DNA of 64,000 nucleotides from JAIBJN01 sp963699495 (GTDB lineage: Bacteria; Actinomycetota; Thermoleophilia; Gaiellales; Gaiellaceae): contig CAVOUB010000005.1 in the NCBI GenBank assembly GCA_963699495.1, positions 372,001 through 436,000 of the forward strand, in the 5' to 3' direction. The position numbers and the translations under genes were made by a program. The notes beneath the pieces were generated by a model, which saw only the letters and a program-made list of their open reading frames with translations, made no database searches and was not told the DNA's origin. This document shows, piece after piece, positions 33,806-41,844 of this stretch. How positions within the stretch are numbered: the stretch's first letter is position 1; each line of letters starts with the position of its first letter.

Positions 33806-35451
33806 GCGCCGGCTGGCCCGCGGGAGGGCAGGTTCAGGCCGTGCCGGGCCGCCTCGGCGAGCGCCTCCGGGTAACCGGCGTCCGCGTAGCGGGCGACGCC
33901 GAGGGCCGGGTCGGTCCAGAAGACGCGGCGAAGCTTGCGCTCGGCCAGATCGCTTCCGTCGGCGACGACGACCAGGCCGGAGTGGATCGAGCGGCCGACT
34001 CCGACGCCGCCACCGTTTCCGACCGCGACCCAGCTCGCCCCCTGAGCGGCGTTGAGGAGGGCCGAGAGGACGGGCCAGTCGGCGATCGCGTCGCTGCCGT
34101 CGCGCATCCCCTCGGTCTCGCGCGTCGGCGAGGCGACCGACGCCGGATCCATGTGGTCGCGCCCGAGGGCAAGCGGACCGCAGGCGCCGGAGCGAACGAG
34201 GTCGTTGAGCGCAAGGGCCACCCGGTCGCGCTCGCCGAGGCCGAGCCAGCAGATGCGTGCTGGAAGCCCTTGGACGGGGACGCGGTCGCGCGCAAGCTCG
34301 ATCCAGGAGCGCAGCGAGTCGGTGCCGACGGCCCCGACGACGGCGTCCTCGCTGCGGCGCAGGTCGGCCTCCTCGCCGCTGAGGCAGATCCAGCGAAACG
34401 GACCGACCCCCCGCGCGAGGATCGGCCGGACATAGGCCGAGACGAAGCCGGGTAGCGTCGCGGCGGCGCCGACCCCGTGGGCAACTGCCTGGGAGCGAAG
34501 ACCGTTCCCGTACTCGAAGACGACCGCGCCCCGCTCCCGGTAGCCGAGCATCGCCTCGACGTGGACCGCCAGCGAGCCGAAGACGGCACGGCGAAAGGCC
34601 GGGTCCTCGGTGTCCGCGTCGGCGGCCTGCGCGGCCGTGTAACCGCGCGGCACGTAGCCCCGCAGCGGGTCGTGGGCAGCCGTCTGGTCGGTGACGACGT
34701 CGAACTCCACGCCCTCGGCGAGCAGGCGCGGGGCGACGTCGGCCGCGTTGCCGACGAGCGCCACGGTGCCCGGGCCGCCCGGGTCGAGGTGCGCTGCGAG
34801 CGCCTCGTCGTAACCGGCGACGAGGTCGACCCAGCCGTCGCGGAGCCGGCGCTCGGCGCGTGCCGGGTCGACCTCGACGACCAGGGCGCGGCCGCCGTTG
34901 CGGGTCACGGCGAAGCCCTGGGCGCCTCCCATCCCGCCCAGGCCGGCGGTGAGGACCCGCCTGCCGGCGAGCGTGCCGCCGAAGTGCGACTCGGCGACGG
35001 CGCGGAACGTCTCGTACGTGAATCCGAGGATGCCTTGCGTGCCGATGTAGAACCAGCCGGCCGCCGTCATCTGCCCGTACATGGTCAGGCCCGCGTCCTC
35101 GAGGCGCCGGAACGAGTCCTCGTCCGACCACGCGGGCACGACCATCGCCGTCGAGATGAGCACGCGCGGCGCGTCCGGGTGTGTCGGGAGGACGGCGACC
35201 GCCTTCCCGGACTGGACGACCAGCGTCTCGTCGTGGCCCAGGCCCTCGAGCGCGCCCACGATCTCGGAGAGGGCCTCCGGGCTGCGCGCTGCCCGGCCGC
35301 GGCCGCCGTAGACGACCAGCGAGCGCGCGTCCTCGGCGACGTCGGGGTCGAGGTTGTTGAGAAGGCAGCGGAGCGCCCCTTCCTGCTCCCAGCCGCGACA
35401 CCTGAGCTCGCGGCCCCGGGGCGCGCCGCCGAGGAGGAGCGGGTCGGGCAC
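33802..35451 (-). CDS. hutU: Urocanate hydratase
   Basis: 549 residues, the normal length. Urocanase adds water to urocanate in histidine degradation using tightly bound NAD. It shows GGRGRAARSPEAL and LVVQSGKAVAVLPTHPDAPR, then GQMTAAGWFYIGTQGILGFT, LGGMGGAQGFAVTRNGGRAL, DVVTDQTAAHDPLRGY and VAVGNGGGVGVGRSIHSGLV. GTG 35451 follows TACGAT by 6 nt and has no ribosome binding site, so leaderless. hutH, hutI and ftcD are not in the window. The pairing with egtD joins a histidine-degrading and a histidine-consuming enzyme. Confidence 0.95.
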   Translation of the reverse strand: MPDPLLLGGAPRGRELRCRGWEQEGALRCLLNNLDPDVAEDARSLVVYGGRGRAARSPEALSEIVGALEGLGHDETLVVQSGKAVAVLPTHPDAPRVLISTAMVVPAWSDEDSFRRLEDAGLTMYGQMTAAGWFYIGTQGILGFTYETFRAVAESHFGGTLAGRRVLTAGLGGMGGAQGFAVTRNGGRALVVEVDPARAERRLRDGWVDLVAGYDEALAAHLDPGGPGTVALVGNAADVAPRLLAEGVEFDVVTDQTAAHDPLRGYVPRGYTAAQAADADTEDPAFRRAVFGSLAVHVEAMLGYRERGAVVFEYGNGLRSQAVAHGVGAAATLPGFVSAYVRPILARGVGPFRWICLSGEEADLRRSEDAVVGAVGTDSLRSWIELARDRVPVQGLPARICWLGLGERDRVALALNDLVRSGACGPLALGRDHMDPASVASPTRETEGMRDGSDAIADWPVLSALLNAAQGASWVAVGNGGGVGVGRSIHSGLVVVADGSDLAERKLRRVFWTDPALGVARYADAGYPEALAEAARHGLNLPSRGPAGA

Positions 35452-35536
35452 GCGCGGATCGTATCGGCGCGGAAGAAGGGGGCGGCCACGGAGGACGAGC
35501 CGGGGCCTGCCCGATGTGACCGCGGACGGCGGCGCC

Positions 35537-35579
35537 TACGGTCGGGGCATGTCCAAGCAAGGAGGAGTCATGAGCGAAG
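35537..35579 (+). other. Orphan promoter-like box, ribosome binding site and start codons truncated by arginase-family gene
   Basis: TACGGT (35537-35542) is followed by 6 nt and ATG 35549. AAGGAGGAG (35559-35567) is followed by a second in-frame ATG at 35570 (ATGAGCGAAGC). The frame then enters the reversed arginase-family gene at its stop codon. This looks like the severed 5' end of a gene at a rearrangement junction. Confidence 0.4.
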
Positions 35580-36503
35580 CTAGCCGTGCCGGATCGCCGG
35601 CGCGCCGCCAAGGCCCTCGCCGACGGCCGCCGCGAACCGCTCGATGCTCCGTGCGTCCTGCTCGGCGTGGTCGGGGTTCAGCTCGGTGATCGTCATGCCC
35701 GCCAGCCGCGGGCTCGCGAGGAGGGCTCCGAGCGCTCTCATGGCGTGGTCGTAGGCGAGCCCTTCGTTGCGGCCCCAGTTCTCCGAGAGCGGCACGTCCG
35801 TGAAGTCGATGACGTCGACGTCGAAGTGCACCAGCAGTCGATCGCAGCGTTCCTCGATCAGCTCGCGCGCGCGAAGCGCGGCCCGCTCCGGGCCGGCGGC
35901 GACCTCGTCGACCGGGATCACGGTGATGTCGCGGCGGTCGATCACGGCGCGCTCGAAGGGCGTCGCCTGCTCGCTGCCCCAGGCGAACAGGATGACGTTG
36001 TCGGCGTGGAGCAGCGGGGTCCGCGTGCCCACGCGCACCAGCTCCGGCGCGGCTCCCTCCTCGCCCAGCATGTGAGCCAGGCCCATCCAGTCCAGGGCGC
36101 CCTCCCGCACGCTGCTCGGGACGTTGAGATCTGCGTGGGTGTCGAAGTAGACCAGCCCAACCCGCTCTTCGGCTGCGAGATGCCCGGCGACCGTGCCGAT
36201 CCCCACGGTGCAGTCACCCCCGAGCACCAGGGTGGCCTCGCCCGCGGAGACGGCTTCGGCCACGCGCCGGGCGGTGTCACGCACGATCTCCACGACCGTG
36301 TCGAGGTTCTGGGCACGCCTATTGTCACGGTCAGGGCGCCACCGCCATGCCGGTCGATCGTCGTGGTCGCGCACCAGAATGCCCGCTTGGTGCAGCGCCT
36401 CGACCAGGCCCGCGTCTCGAAGCGCGCGCGGTGCCTGCTCCTGGCCGGGTGCGAAGGCGCCGGCGCTGGTAGGAACGCCGATCAGCCCCAGGGGTCGGCT
36501 CAC
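35580..36503 (-). CDS. Arginase/formiminoglutamase-family protein with Cys in the first metal motif
   Basis: 307 residues of the ureohydrolase fold. Metal motifs: LGGDCTVGIGTVA (usual GGDH; His is replaced by Cys), YFDTHADLN, and LLVHFDVDVIDFTD. The C-terminal ITELNPDHAEQDARSIER is characteristic. These enzymes hydrolyse arginine, agmatine or formiminoglutamate. Being close to hutU a formiminoglutamase role is attractive, but the gene is not overlapping with hutU and may belong to the next genes, so the substrate is open. Confidence 0.8.
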   Translation of the reverse strand: MSRPLGLIGVPTSAGAFAPGQEQAPRALRDAGLVEALHQAGILVRDHDDRPAWRWRPDRDNRRAQNLDTVVEIVRDTARRVAEAVSAGEATLVLGGDCTVGIGTVAGHLAAEERVGLVYFDTHADLNVPSSVREGALDWMGLAHMLGEEGAAPELVRVGTRTPLLHADNVILFAWGSEQATPFERAVIDRRDITVIPVDEVAAGPERAALRARELIEERCDRLLVHFDVDVIDFTDVPLSENWGRNEGLAYDHAMRALGALLASPRLAGMTITELNPDHAEQDARSIERFAAAVGEGLGGAPAIRHG

Positions 36504-36504
36504 G

Positions 36505-37146
36505 CTATCTCCCGGCAGGGCCCGCCGAGGCAGCCGCCTGAGCGACGACGCCGGGAAGCCAGGCTCGCACCGCGTCGGCGACGGCGTCGAGGTCCGTCCT
36601 CAGGCTGTGGTTGCCCGGCACCTGTGCCACTGTGCGCAGCGCGGTCGCCGGGGGGATCCCGAACGGATCGCTTGCACCCTGCACGACCAGGGTCGGGACG
36701 GTCACGTCGTCGAGCTCGGCTAGACGGCTCGCTGCCGGGGCCGCCGCAGACCGGCGCGGCGGTTGCAGCGGGAACGCGAGGCAGAGGACCCCGACGGCGC
36801 CGGTCGCCTCGGCGGTGCGGCAGGCCACCCGAGCGCCCAGCGACCGACCGCCGACGACGAGCGGCAACCCCTCCAGCTCGCCCTCACGGAGGCGGTCGAC
36901 GACCGCCGACCACGCGGTGTCCAGGTGGCGCGCCGGAGCCGGAGAGCGGCGCCCGGCAACGCGATAGGGCTGCTCGACGAGCGCCACGCTCACGGCTTCC
37001 GAGAGAGCGACCTCCGTCACGGCCACCAGGTCTCGCGACTCCACGCCTCCAGCGGCGCCGTGACCGAGCACGAGCGCGGCCCGCGGCTGCTGGGCGAGAT
37101 GCAGGTGGGCGTTCGCCCGACCATGCGGGGTATCGACCTGGACCAC
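36505..37146 (-). CDS. Alpha/beta hydrolase
   Basis: 213 residues. The oxyanion loop is ALVLGHGAAGG. The nucleophile lies in VVGGRSLGARVACR (GRSLG), the acid Asp in VQGASDPFG and the His in QVPGNHSLR, so the triad is complete. It resembles small KANL3/Tex30-like or dienelactone-hydrolase-like proteins. GTG 37146 begins 2 nt after the stop of the upstream sigma factor, so they form an operon. Substrate unknown. Confidence 0.82.
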   Translation of the reverse strand: MVQVDTPHGRANAHLHLAQQPRAALVLGHGAAGGVESRDLVAVTEVALSEAVSVALVEQPYRVAGRRSPAPARHLDTAWSAVVDRLREGELEGLPLVVGGRSLGARVACRTAEATGAVGVLCLAFPLQPPRRSAAAPAASRLAELDDVTVPTLVVQGASDPFGIPPATALRTVAQVPGNHSLRTDLDAVADAVRAWLPGVVAQAAASAGPAGR

Positions 37147-37148
37147 CG

Positions 37149-38207
37149 TCAGGCTGGAGCAGACGCCTCGGGCGCAAGCTCCGGCGCCAGGCCGAAGCGC
37201 GGAAAGATCTCGGGGCTGACGAAGGCGGTGATCTCCTTGATCAGTGGGCCCTCGAACGTGAGAACGTCGAGCGCCGCGGCCCGGTAGCGCCCCGTCTCGC
37301 CGTCCAGGGAGTAATACGCGACGGCCGGCTGAGCATTGGCGCGAACCGGAACGGCGCGTGCCTCGGCGCAAAATTCGACGGCGGCTTTCGCGAAGGCCGC
37401 AATCGTCTCCCGCCCATGCCACCAGCTCGCCCACGGTGGCATCGAGAAGACGGCGTCCTCCGCCAGCAGTGCGCGCAGTGTTTCGACATCCCCCGCCGCC
37501 CACGCGTCGACATAGCGCTGGACGAGCTCGCGGATCCGGTCGTCGCCGAGCGTCTGCAGCGTCGCCTGCTGGCTCTGCTCCGGGAGTCGCTCGTCGACCG
37601 CCTTGCGGGCCCGTTGCAGCGCGCTGTTCACCGACGCGACCGTTGTGTCGAGCGACTCCGAAACTTCCCGGGCCGAGAAGCCGAGCACCTCCCGCAGAAC
37701 CAGCACCGCCCGCTGCGTCGCGGGTAGGTGCTGGAGCGCCGCGATGAAGGCGAGCTCCACGGCCTCGCGCTGTTCGTAGCGAGCGTCCGGCCCGGCAGAG
37801 CCGTCCGCCAGGCCCAGCTCCTCGTCCGGGTAGGGCTCGACCCAGACCGACTCGACCAGTGGTTGTCCGTGCTCCACGTCCGGGGAGGACGGCGGGCCGT
37901 AGTCGACTGGAAGAACGCGTTTCGGCCGCCGCGCGATCGCGTCCAGGCACGCGTTGGTCGCGATCGAGTAGAGCCAGGTGCGAGGCGAGCTTCGGCCGGC
38001 GAAGCGGGGCAGCCCGCGCCAGGCGCGCAGCAGGGTTTCCTGGAGAGCGTCCTCGGCATCCTGCAGCGAGCCGAGCATGCGGTAGCAGTGGGCGTGGAGC
38101 TCGGCGCGGTGGCGCTCGACGATGCTGCGAAAGGCGTCCTCGTCGCCGCGGCGGGCGGCCTCGAGCAACTCGTGCTCCCCCAGCGAACGTGTCGAGGTGG
38201 CGGTCAT
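37149..38207 (-). CDS. ECF sigma factor with C-terminal SnoaL-like domain
   Basis: 352 residues. Sigma region 2 is FRSIVERHRAELHAHCYRML with DAEDALQETLLRAWRGLPRF and WLYSIATNACLDAIARRPKR. Region 4 is LQHLPATQRAVLVLREVLGF with SAREVSESLDTTVASVNSAL. The C-terminal 120 residues form a SnoaL/NTF2-like fold (VQRYVDAWAAGDVETLRALL, then FSMPPWASWWHGRE), as in SigG/SigJ-type ECF factors that lack a separate anti-sigma. ATG 38207 is 6 nt after TACCTT, so leaderless. No cognate anti-sigma is adjacent; the fused domain is thought to regulate activity. Confidence 0.92.
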   Translation of the reverse strand: MTATSTRSLGEHELLEAARRGDEDAFRSIVERHRAELHAHCYRMLGSLQDAEDALQETLLRAWRGLPRFAGRSSPRTWLYSIATNACLDAIARRPKRVLPVDYGPPSSPDVEHGQPLVESVWVEPYPDEELGLADGSAGPDARYEQREAVELAFIAALQHLPATQRAVLVLREVLGFSAREVSESLDTTVASVNSALQRARKAVDERLPEQSQQATLQTLGDDRIRELVQRYVDAWAAGDVETLRALLAEDAVFSMPPWASWWHGRETIAAFAKAAVEFCAEARAVPVRANAQPAVAYYSLDGETGRYRAAALDVLTFEGPLIKEITAFVSPEIFPRFGLAPELAPEASAPA

Positions 38208-38294
38208 CTCACCAAGGTAGACCGTTGAGCCGCCGCGAACTCATCGCTCCGGACGATGAGTCCTGCGTGCGGGGTCGGTCCAAGAAGAAAGAGT

Positions 38295-38657
38295 ATGCCG
38301 CGCGCCGCTGCCAATCCAGTCGTGCACCTGGAGCTTTGCACCGGCAATCTGCCGCGAGCCTGCGCCTTCTACACGCGCCTGTTCGGCTGGCGGGCAGAGC
38401 TGATCGACGCGCGCCCCGGGTCGTATCTCGCACTCGAGCTGGGCAACGGGATCGAGGGCGGCATCGTCGAGCGCGACACGGGGCGCTCCCTGTGGCTGCC
38501 GTACGTCGAGGTCGCCGACGTCGTAGCGGCGACCGAGCGGGCGTGTGGGCTCGGAGCCTCGGTGCTCCTCGAGCCCCGAGAGGGCCCCGCCGGCTGGCGA
38601 AGCGTCGTGGCCGCGCCCGCGGGCGCCGCGATCGCCCTGTGGCAGTCGAAGGCCTGA
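38295..38657 (+). CDS. VOC-family (glyoxalase/bleomycin resistance) protein
   Basis: 120 residues, one vicinal-oxygen-chelate module pair: VVHLELCTGNLPRACAFYTR then LALELGNGIEGGIV, and RSLWLPYVEVADVVAATERA with the closing AIALWQSKA. The ligand His is in VHLEL. It may bind a metal and a small toxin or substrate. ATG 38295 is used, as upstream in-frame residues are not family-like. Divergent from the SnoaL-sigma factor gene. Confidence 0.85.
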   Translation: MPRAAANPVVHLELCTGNLPRACAFYTRLFGWRAELIDARPGSYLALELGNGIEGGIVERDTGRSLWLPYVEVADVVAATERACGLGASVLLEPREGPAGWRSVVAAPAGAAIALWQSKA

Positions 38658-38674
38658 CGAGGATCGTCGGGGAG

Positions 38675-39430
38675 CTACGGAGCGGGGGCCGTGGGCTCCT
38701 CCAACAGCGAGGCGAGCCCTCGGACGATGATGTCGAGCCCGAACTCGAAGCGCTCGTCGGGCCCGCCCTCGAAGAGCACGTCGAGAAGAGCGAGAGTGTG
38801 CGGGAAGAGCGCCGGCGGCAACGATTCCCAGTAGTCCTGGAGCATGGCCAGGATCTCCTCGGGAGGCAGGTCCTCGCCGGTGGGCGAGGCAAGGCCGAGG
38901 CTCTCCTCGAAGGAGTACGCGCCGACGTAAAGGCCGAAGAAGTCCCCGACGAGCGCGACGACGCGGTCGGGCAGGCCGGCTCCACGGAGCAGCGCGTGCA
39001 TCCACTCGACGACCCGCAGGACGTTCGGGCCGACCGGGATGGCCCCAAGCGAGACGCGGGCGATGTCGCGGTGGCTGGTAAGCACCCGGCGCATCTCGCG
39101 CCCCACCGTCTTCGCTTGCTCCTGCCAGTCCGCCGGGTCGGGCACCGGCAACTCGATCTCGCCGAAGACGCGGTCGAAGACGAGCTGGAGTAGCTCGTGC
39201 TTGCTGCGCACGTGCCAGTAGAGGGCCGAGGGCGCGGTGCCGAGCTCCTCGGCGACCCGGCGCATGCTGGTCGCCTCGAGCCCTTCCCGGTCGATGACGC
39301 GCAGCGCAGCCTCGACGATCGCATCGCGACTGAGCGGCGCGCGGGGCGCGGCCCGCGGCTTGCGGGTGCGGAGCCAGGGCGGCTGCGGCACCTCCGCGGC
39401 CCCGTCACCTTCGCTGCGAGCTCGGCTCAT
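38675..39430 (-). CDS. TetR-family transcriptional repressor
   Basis: About 251 residues. Helix-turn-helix at the N-terminal third: LSRDAIVEAALRVIDREGLE followed by ATSMRRVAEELGTAPSALYW and HVRSKHELL. A TetR_C ligand-binding domain follows, with several hydrophobic helices. The divergent ABC exporter starts 74 nt away and the shared region has a palindrome, so this is its likely repressor, released by the exported compound. ATG 39430 lies directly beside the promoter/operator. Confidence 0.92.
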   Translation of the reverse strand: MSRARSEGDGAAEVPQPPWLRTRKPRAAPRAPLSRDAIVEAALRVIDREGLEATSMRRVAEELGTAPSALYWHVRSKHELLQLVFDRVFGEIELPVPDPADWQEQAKTVGREMRRVLTSHRDIARVSLGAIPVGPNVLRVVEWMHALLRGAGLPDRVVALVGDFFGLYVGAYSFEESLGLASPTGEDLPPEEILAMLQDYWESLPPALFPHTLALLDVLFEGGPDERFEFGLDIIVRGLASLLEEPTAPAP

Positions 39431-39472
39431 TTGACAGGGAACAATGTACTGTGCTAGAACACTGTTCGTCAA
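39431..39472. promoter_or_regulatory. Overlapping divergent promoters and TetR operator
   Basis: A 29-bp imperfect palindrome, 39439-39467, has arms GAACAATGTACT and AGAACACTGTTC. It covers the -10 region and spacer of a rightward promoter, TTGACA (39431-39436) with an 18-nt spacer to TAGAAC (39455-39460). On the other strand TTGACG (39467-39472) has an 18-nt spacer to TACATT (39443-39448), which would transcribe the tetR gene. Binding would repress both. Confidence 0.7.
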
Positions 39473-39504
39473 TGACCTATGTTCAAGAAGGAACGGTGTT
39501 CACT

Positions 39505-40500
39505 ATGACTGGCGCCGCACAAGAGTACGCCAACGCGATCGAGGCCCAGGGGCTCCGCAAGACGTACAGAGGCGGGGTCCTCGCGCTCGACGGGCTCAGC
39601 TTCGAGGTCGAGACGGGCACGATCTTCGGCCTGCTCGGCCCGAATGGGGCCGGCAAGTCGACTGCGGTGAAGATCCTGACCACGCTCTCACGGGCGGACA
39701 GCGGCGAGGCGCGCGTGGCCGGCCTCGACGTCGTTCGCGACGCCGAGCGCGTGCGCCGCTCCATCGGGGTCGTCGGGCAGAAGCCCGGCCTCGACCCCGA
39801 GGCGACCGGTCGCGAGAACCTGGAGATGCAGGCCGAGATCTACGGCATCCTCGGTGCCGAACGGTACGAGCGCGTCGACGAGCTGCTCGAGCGCTTCGGG
39901 CTGGCCGACGCAGGCCGGCGGCTCGCCAAGACGTACTCCGGCGGCATGCAGCGGCGGCTCGACGTCGCTCTCGGGCTGGTGCACCGGCCGAAGGTGCTGT
40001 TCCTGGACGAGCCGACCACCGGTCTCGACCCCGAGGCACGCGCGGAGCTGTGGCGAGAGATCGAGCGGCTGGCCGCTGACGAGGAGATGACGATTCTCCT
40101 GACGACGCACTACCTCGAGGAGGCAGACCGACTCGCCTCACGGCTCGCGATCGTCGACCGCGGCCGCCTCGTCGCCCAGGGCAGCCCGGAGGAGCTGAAG
40201 AGCGAGCTGCGCGGCGACACCGTGCAGGTCGAGCTGGTGGAGCCGAAGAACGGAGAGGCCCTCGCAGCCGTCGGGCAGTTGCCGGGGGTCAGCGAGCTCA
40301 CAGTCGACGGGCGACTGCTGCGGGCTCGGGTCGACGACGGCGCCGCGGCCATCCCATCCGTCATCTCGGTGCTCGAGCAGGGCGGCCTGCGAATCGCCTC
40401 GGCGACGATCGCCCGTCCCTCCCTCGACGACGTCTACCTACGGCATACCGGGCACTCGTTCGAGCAGGCGCACACAGACCGGAAGGAGGTGGCAGCGTGA
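39505..40500 (+). CDS. ABC exporter ATP-binding protein (drug/daunorubicin type)
   Basis: About 331 residues. Walker A LGPNGAGKSTAVK, signature YSGGMQRRLDVAL, Walker B VLFLDEPTTGLDPEA, and switch His in LLTTHYLEEADRL; the C-terminal domain (after 220) is typical of DrrA-like exporters. Start ATG 39505 (GTG 39496 is possible) lies after AAGGAA. It is followed by its permease with a 4-nt overlap. Repressed presumably by the divergent TetR. Confidence 0.92.
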   Translation: MTGAAQEYANAIEAQGLRKTYRGGVLALDGLSFEVETGTIFGLLGPNGAGKSTAVKILTTLSRADSGEARVAGLDVVRDAERVRRSIGVVGQKPGLDPEATGRENLEMQAEIYGILGAERYERVDELLERFGLADAGRRLAKTYSGGMQRRLDVALGLVHRPKVLFLDEPTTGLDPEARAELWREIERLAADEEMTILLTTHYLEEADRLASRLAIVDRGRLVAQGSPEELKSELRGDTVQVELVEPKNGEALAAVGQLPGVSELTVDGRLLRARVDDGAAAIPSVISVLEQGGLRIASATIARPSLDDVYLRHTGHSFEQAHTDRKEVAA

Positions 40501-41270
40501 CGCCGTTGCGGCACACGTACCAGGTCGCGCTCCGCTATGTCCGGGCGCTCCTGCGCCAGCCGGCTTGGGTCGGCATCTCACTCGTGCAGCCCATCATCTG
40601 GCTGCTCCTCTTCGGTGCGCTGTTCAAGCGCACCGCCGACATCCCCGGCTTCACGGGCGGCTCGTACCTCGAGTTCCTCACGCCCGGCGTCGTCGTCATG
40701 CTCGCGATCACCTCCGCGGGCTGGGTCGGGATGGGCTTCATCGAGGACATCAACCGGGGCACGATGGACAGGCTCCTCGTCTCACCGATCTGGCGCGGAG
40801 CGCTCAACCTCGGCAGCGTCGCCCAGTCGGTGCTCAGCATCGTCATCCAGAGCGTCATCGTCATCGGCCTCTCGCTGGCGGTCGGCGCCCGCTTCCACAA
40901 CGGCGCCGCCGGGGTGGCCGTCCTCGTCGCCGTCGCCGGCCTGCTCGGAGCGGTCTTCGCCTCGCTCTCGAACGGCATCGCCATTCTGACTCGGCAGCGC
41001 GAGACGCTGATCGGGATAGTCACCATGGTCACGCTGCCGCTGGTGTTCCTCTCCACCGCGCTCATGCAGCAGGCCCTTCTGCCGGGGTGGATTCGCTGGA
41101 TCGCCAGGTTCAACCCCGTCAACTGGGCAGCCCAGGCAGGTCAGTCGGCGGTTGGACAGGACGCCGACTGGGGGCTGATCGCGTCTCGTGTCGGCTTCCT
41201 CGCGCTGCTGCTCGTCGCCAGCGCGGCGTTCGCGACCCGCGCCTTCAACGCCTACCAGCGCTCGATCTGA
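40497..41270 (+). CDS. ABC-2 exporter permease (DrrB-like)
   Basis: 257 residues with six membrane helices, starting WVGISLVQPIIWLLLFGALF and including ITSAGWVGMGFIEDINRGTM with the RGTMDRLLVSP loop, and a final AALLLVASAAFATRAF-like helix. It forms the channel for the upstream ATPase; the NPVNWAAQAG segment is typical of drug exporters. GTG start overlaps the ATPase stop (GTGA). Confidence 0.9.
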   Translation: MTPLRHTYQVALRYVRALLRQPAWVGISLVQPIIWLLLFGALFKRTADIPGFTGGSYLEFLTPGVVVMLAITSAGWVGMGFIEDINRGTMDRLLVSPIWRGALNLGSVAQSVLSIVIQSVIVIGLSLAVGARFHNGAAGVAVLVAVAGLLGAVFASLSNGIAILTRQRETLIGIVTMVTLPLVFLSTALMQQALLPGWIRWIARFNPVNWAAQAGQSAVGQDADWGLIASRVGFLALLLVASAAFATRAFNAYQRSI

Positions 41271-41343
41271 TGCCCACCCCAACACCCATGGAACCGCCCT
41301 CGCAAGTCGTCAAGCACCAAGCCCCAAAGGAAGGGAGTCAGCA

Positions 41344-41577
41344 ATGACCATCGCCGTGCTCACCTGGCCCGAGGCAGTCGTCGGGGCGACTTCGATCGCA
41401 GCAATCGCCCTCATGCTCAGCATCCTGATCTGGTCGATCTTTCGCACCGGCCAGACCGCGATCAAGCATGAGGACGGCCAATCAAGGCTCATCGAGGGCC
41501 TCCGCGTCGAGGTCGACGAGCTCCGTGCCCAGCTCCAGCAGTCCACTCCCCCCAGCCAAGGAGAGACACGCGCCTGA
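41344..41577 (+). CDS. Small membrane-anchored protein, 77 residues
   Basis: One N-terminal membrane helix (VVGATSIAAIALMLSILIWS) followed by a short charged coiled-coil tail (LIEGLRVEVDELRAQLQQ). AAGGAAGGGAG precedes ATG 41344. It follows the exporter genes after 73 nt and may be cotranscribed. Function unknown. Confidence 0.7.
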   Translation: MTIAVLTWPEAVVGATSIAAIALMLSILIWSIFRTGQTAIKHEDGQSRLIEGLRVEVDELRAQLQQSTPPSQGETRA

Positions 41578-41588
41578 TCGAACCGGCG

Positions 41589-41804
41589 CTAGCCCGATTG
41601 GCGTCGCAGGCGCCCGCTGTGAACGACGCCGAACGCGAGCGCGAGGCCAACTGCGACCTCGGTCGCCCAGATGAACCACGGCCCCTGGTAGTAGCCGTTC
41701 TTGAGGGGCCACAAGATCGGCTCGGCAAGGAACGGCAACGCGAGCGCGAGACCGGCCGCGACCGGCCTCCCCCGAGAGAGCCGGCTCCCCAGCGCTCCGT
41801 ACAG
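41589..41804 (-). pseudogene. Two-helix membrane protein fragment without a start codon
   Basis: A minus-strand frame ending in TAG at 41589-41591 encodes PVAAGLALALPFLAEPILWP, KNGYYQGPWFIWATEVAVGL and ALAFGVVHSGRLRRQSG, clearly membrane-protein-like. No ATG or GTG opens the frame; it runs up into the end of the TIR/CBM gene. Either a truncated gene or one whose start lies in another frame. Not recognised. Confidence 0.4.
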
Positions 41805-41844
41805 ACTGCCACCTCGACGGCTTCGGTGTGGCTCGAGCGCTAGG

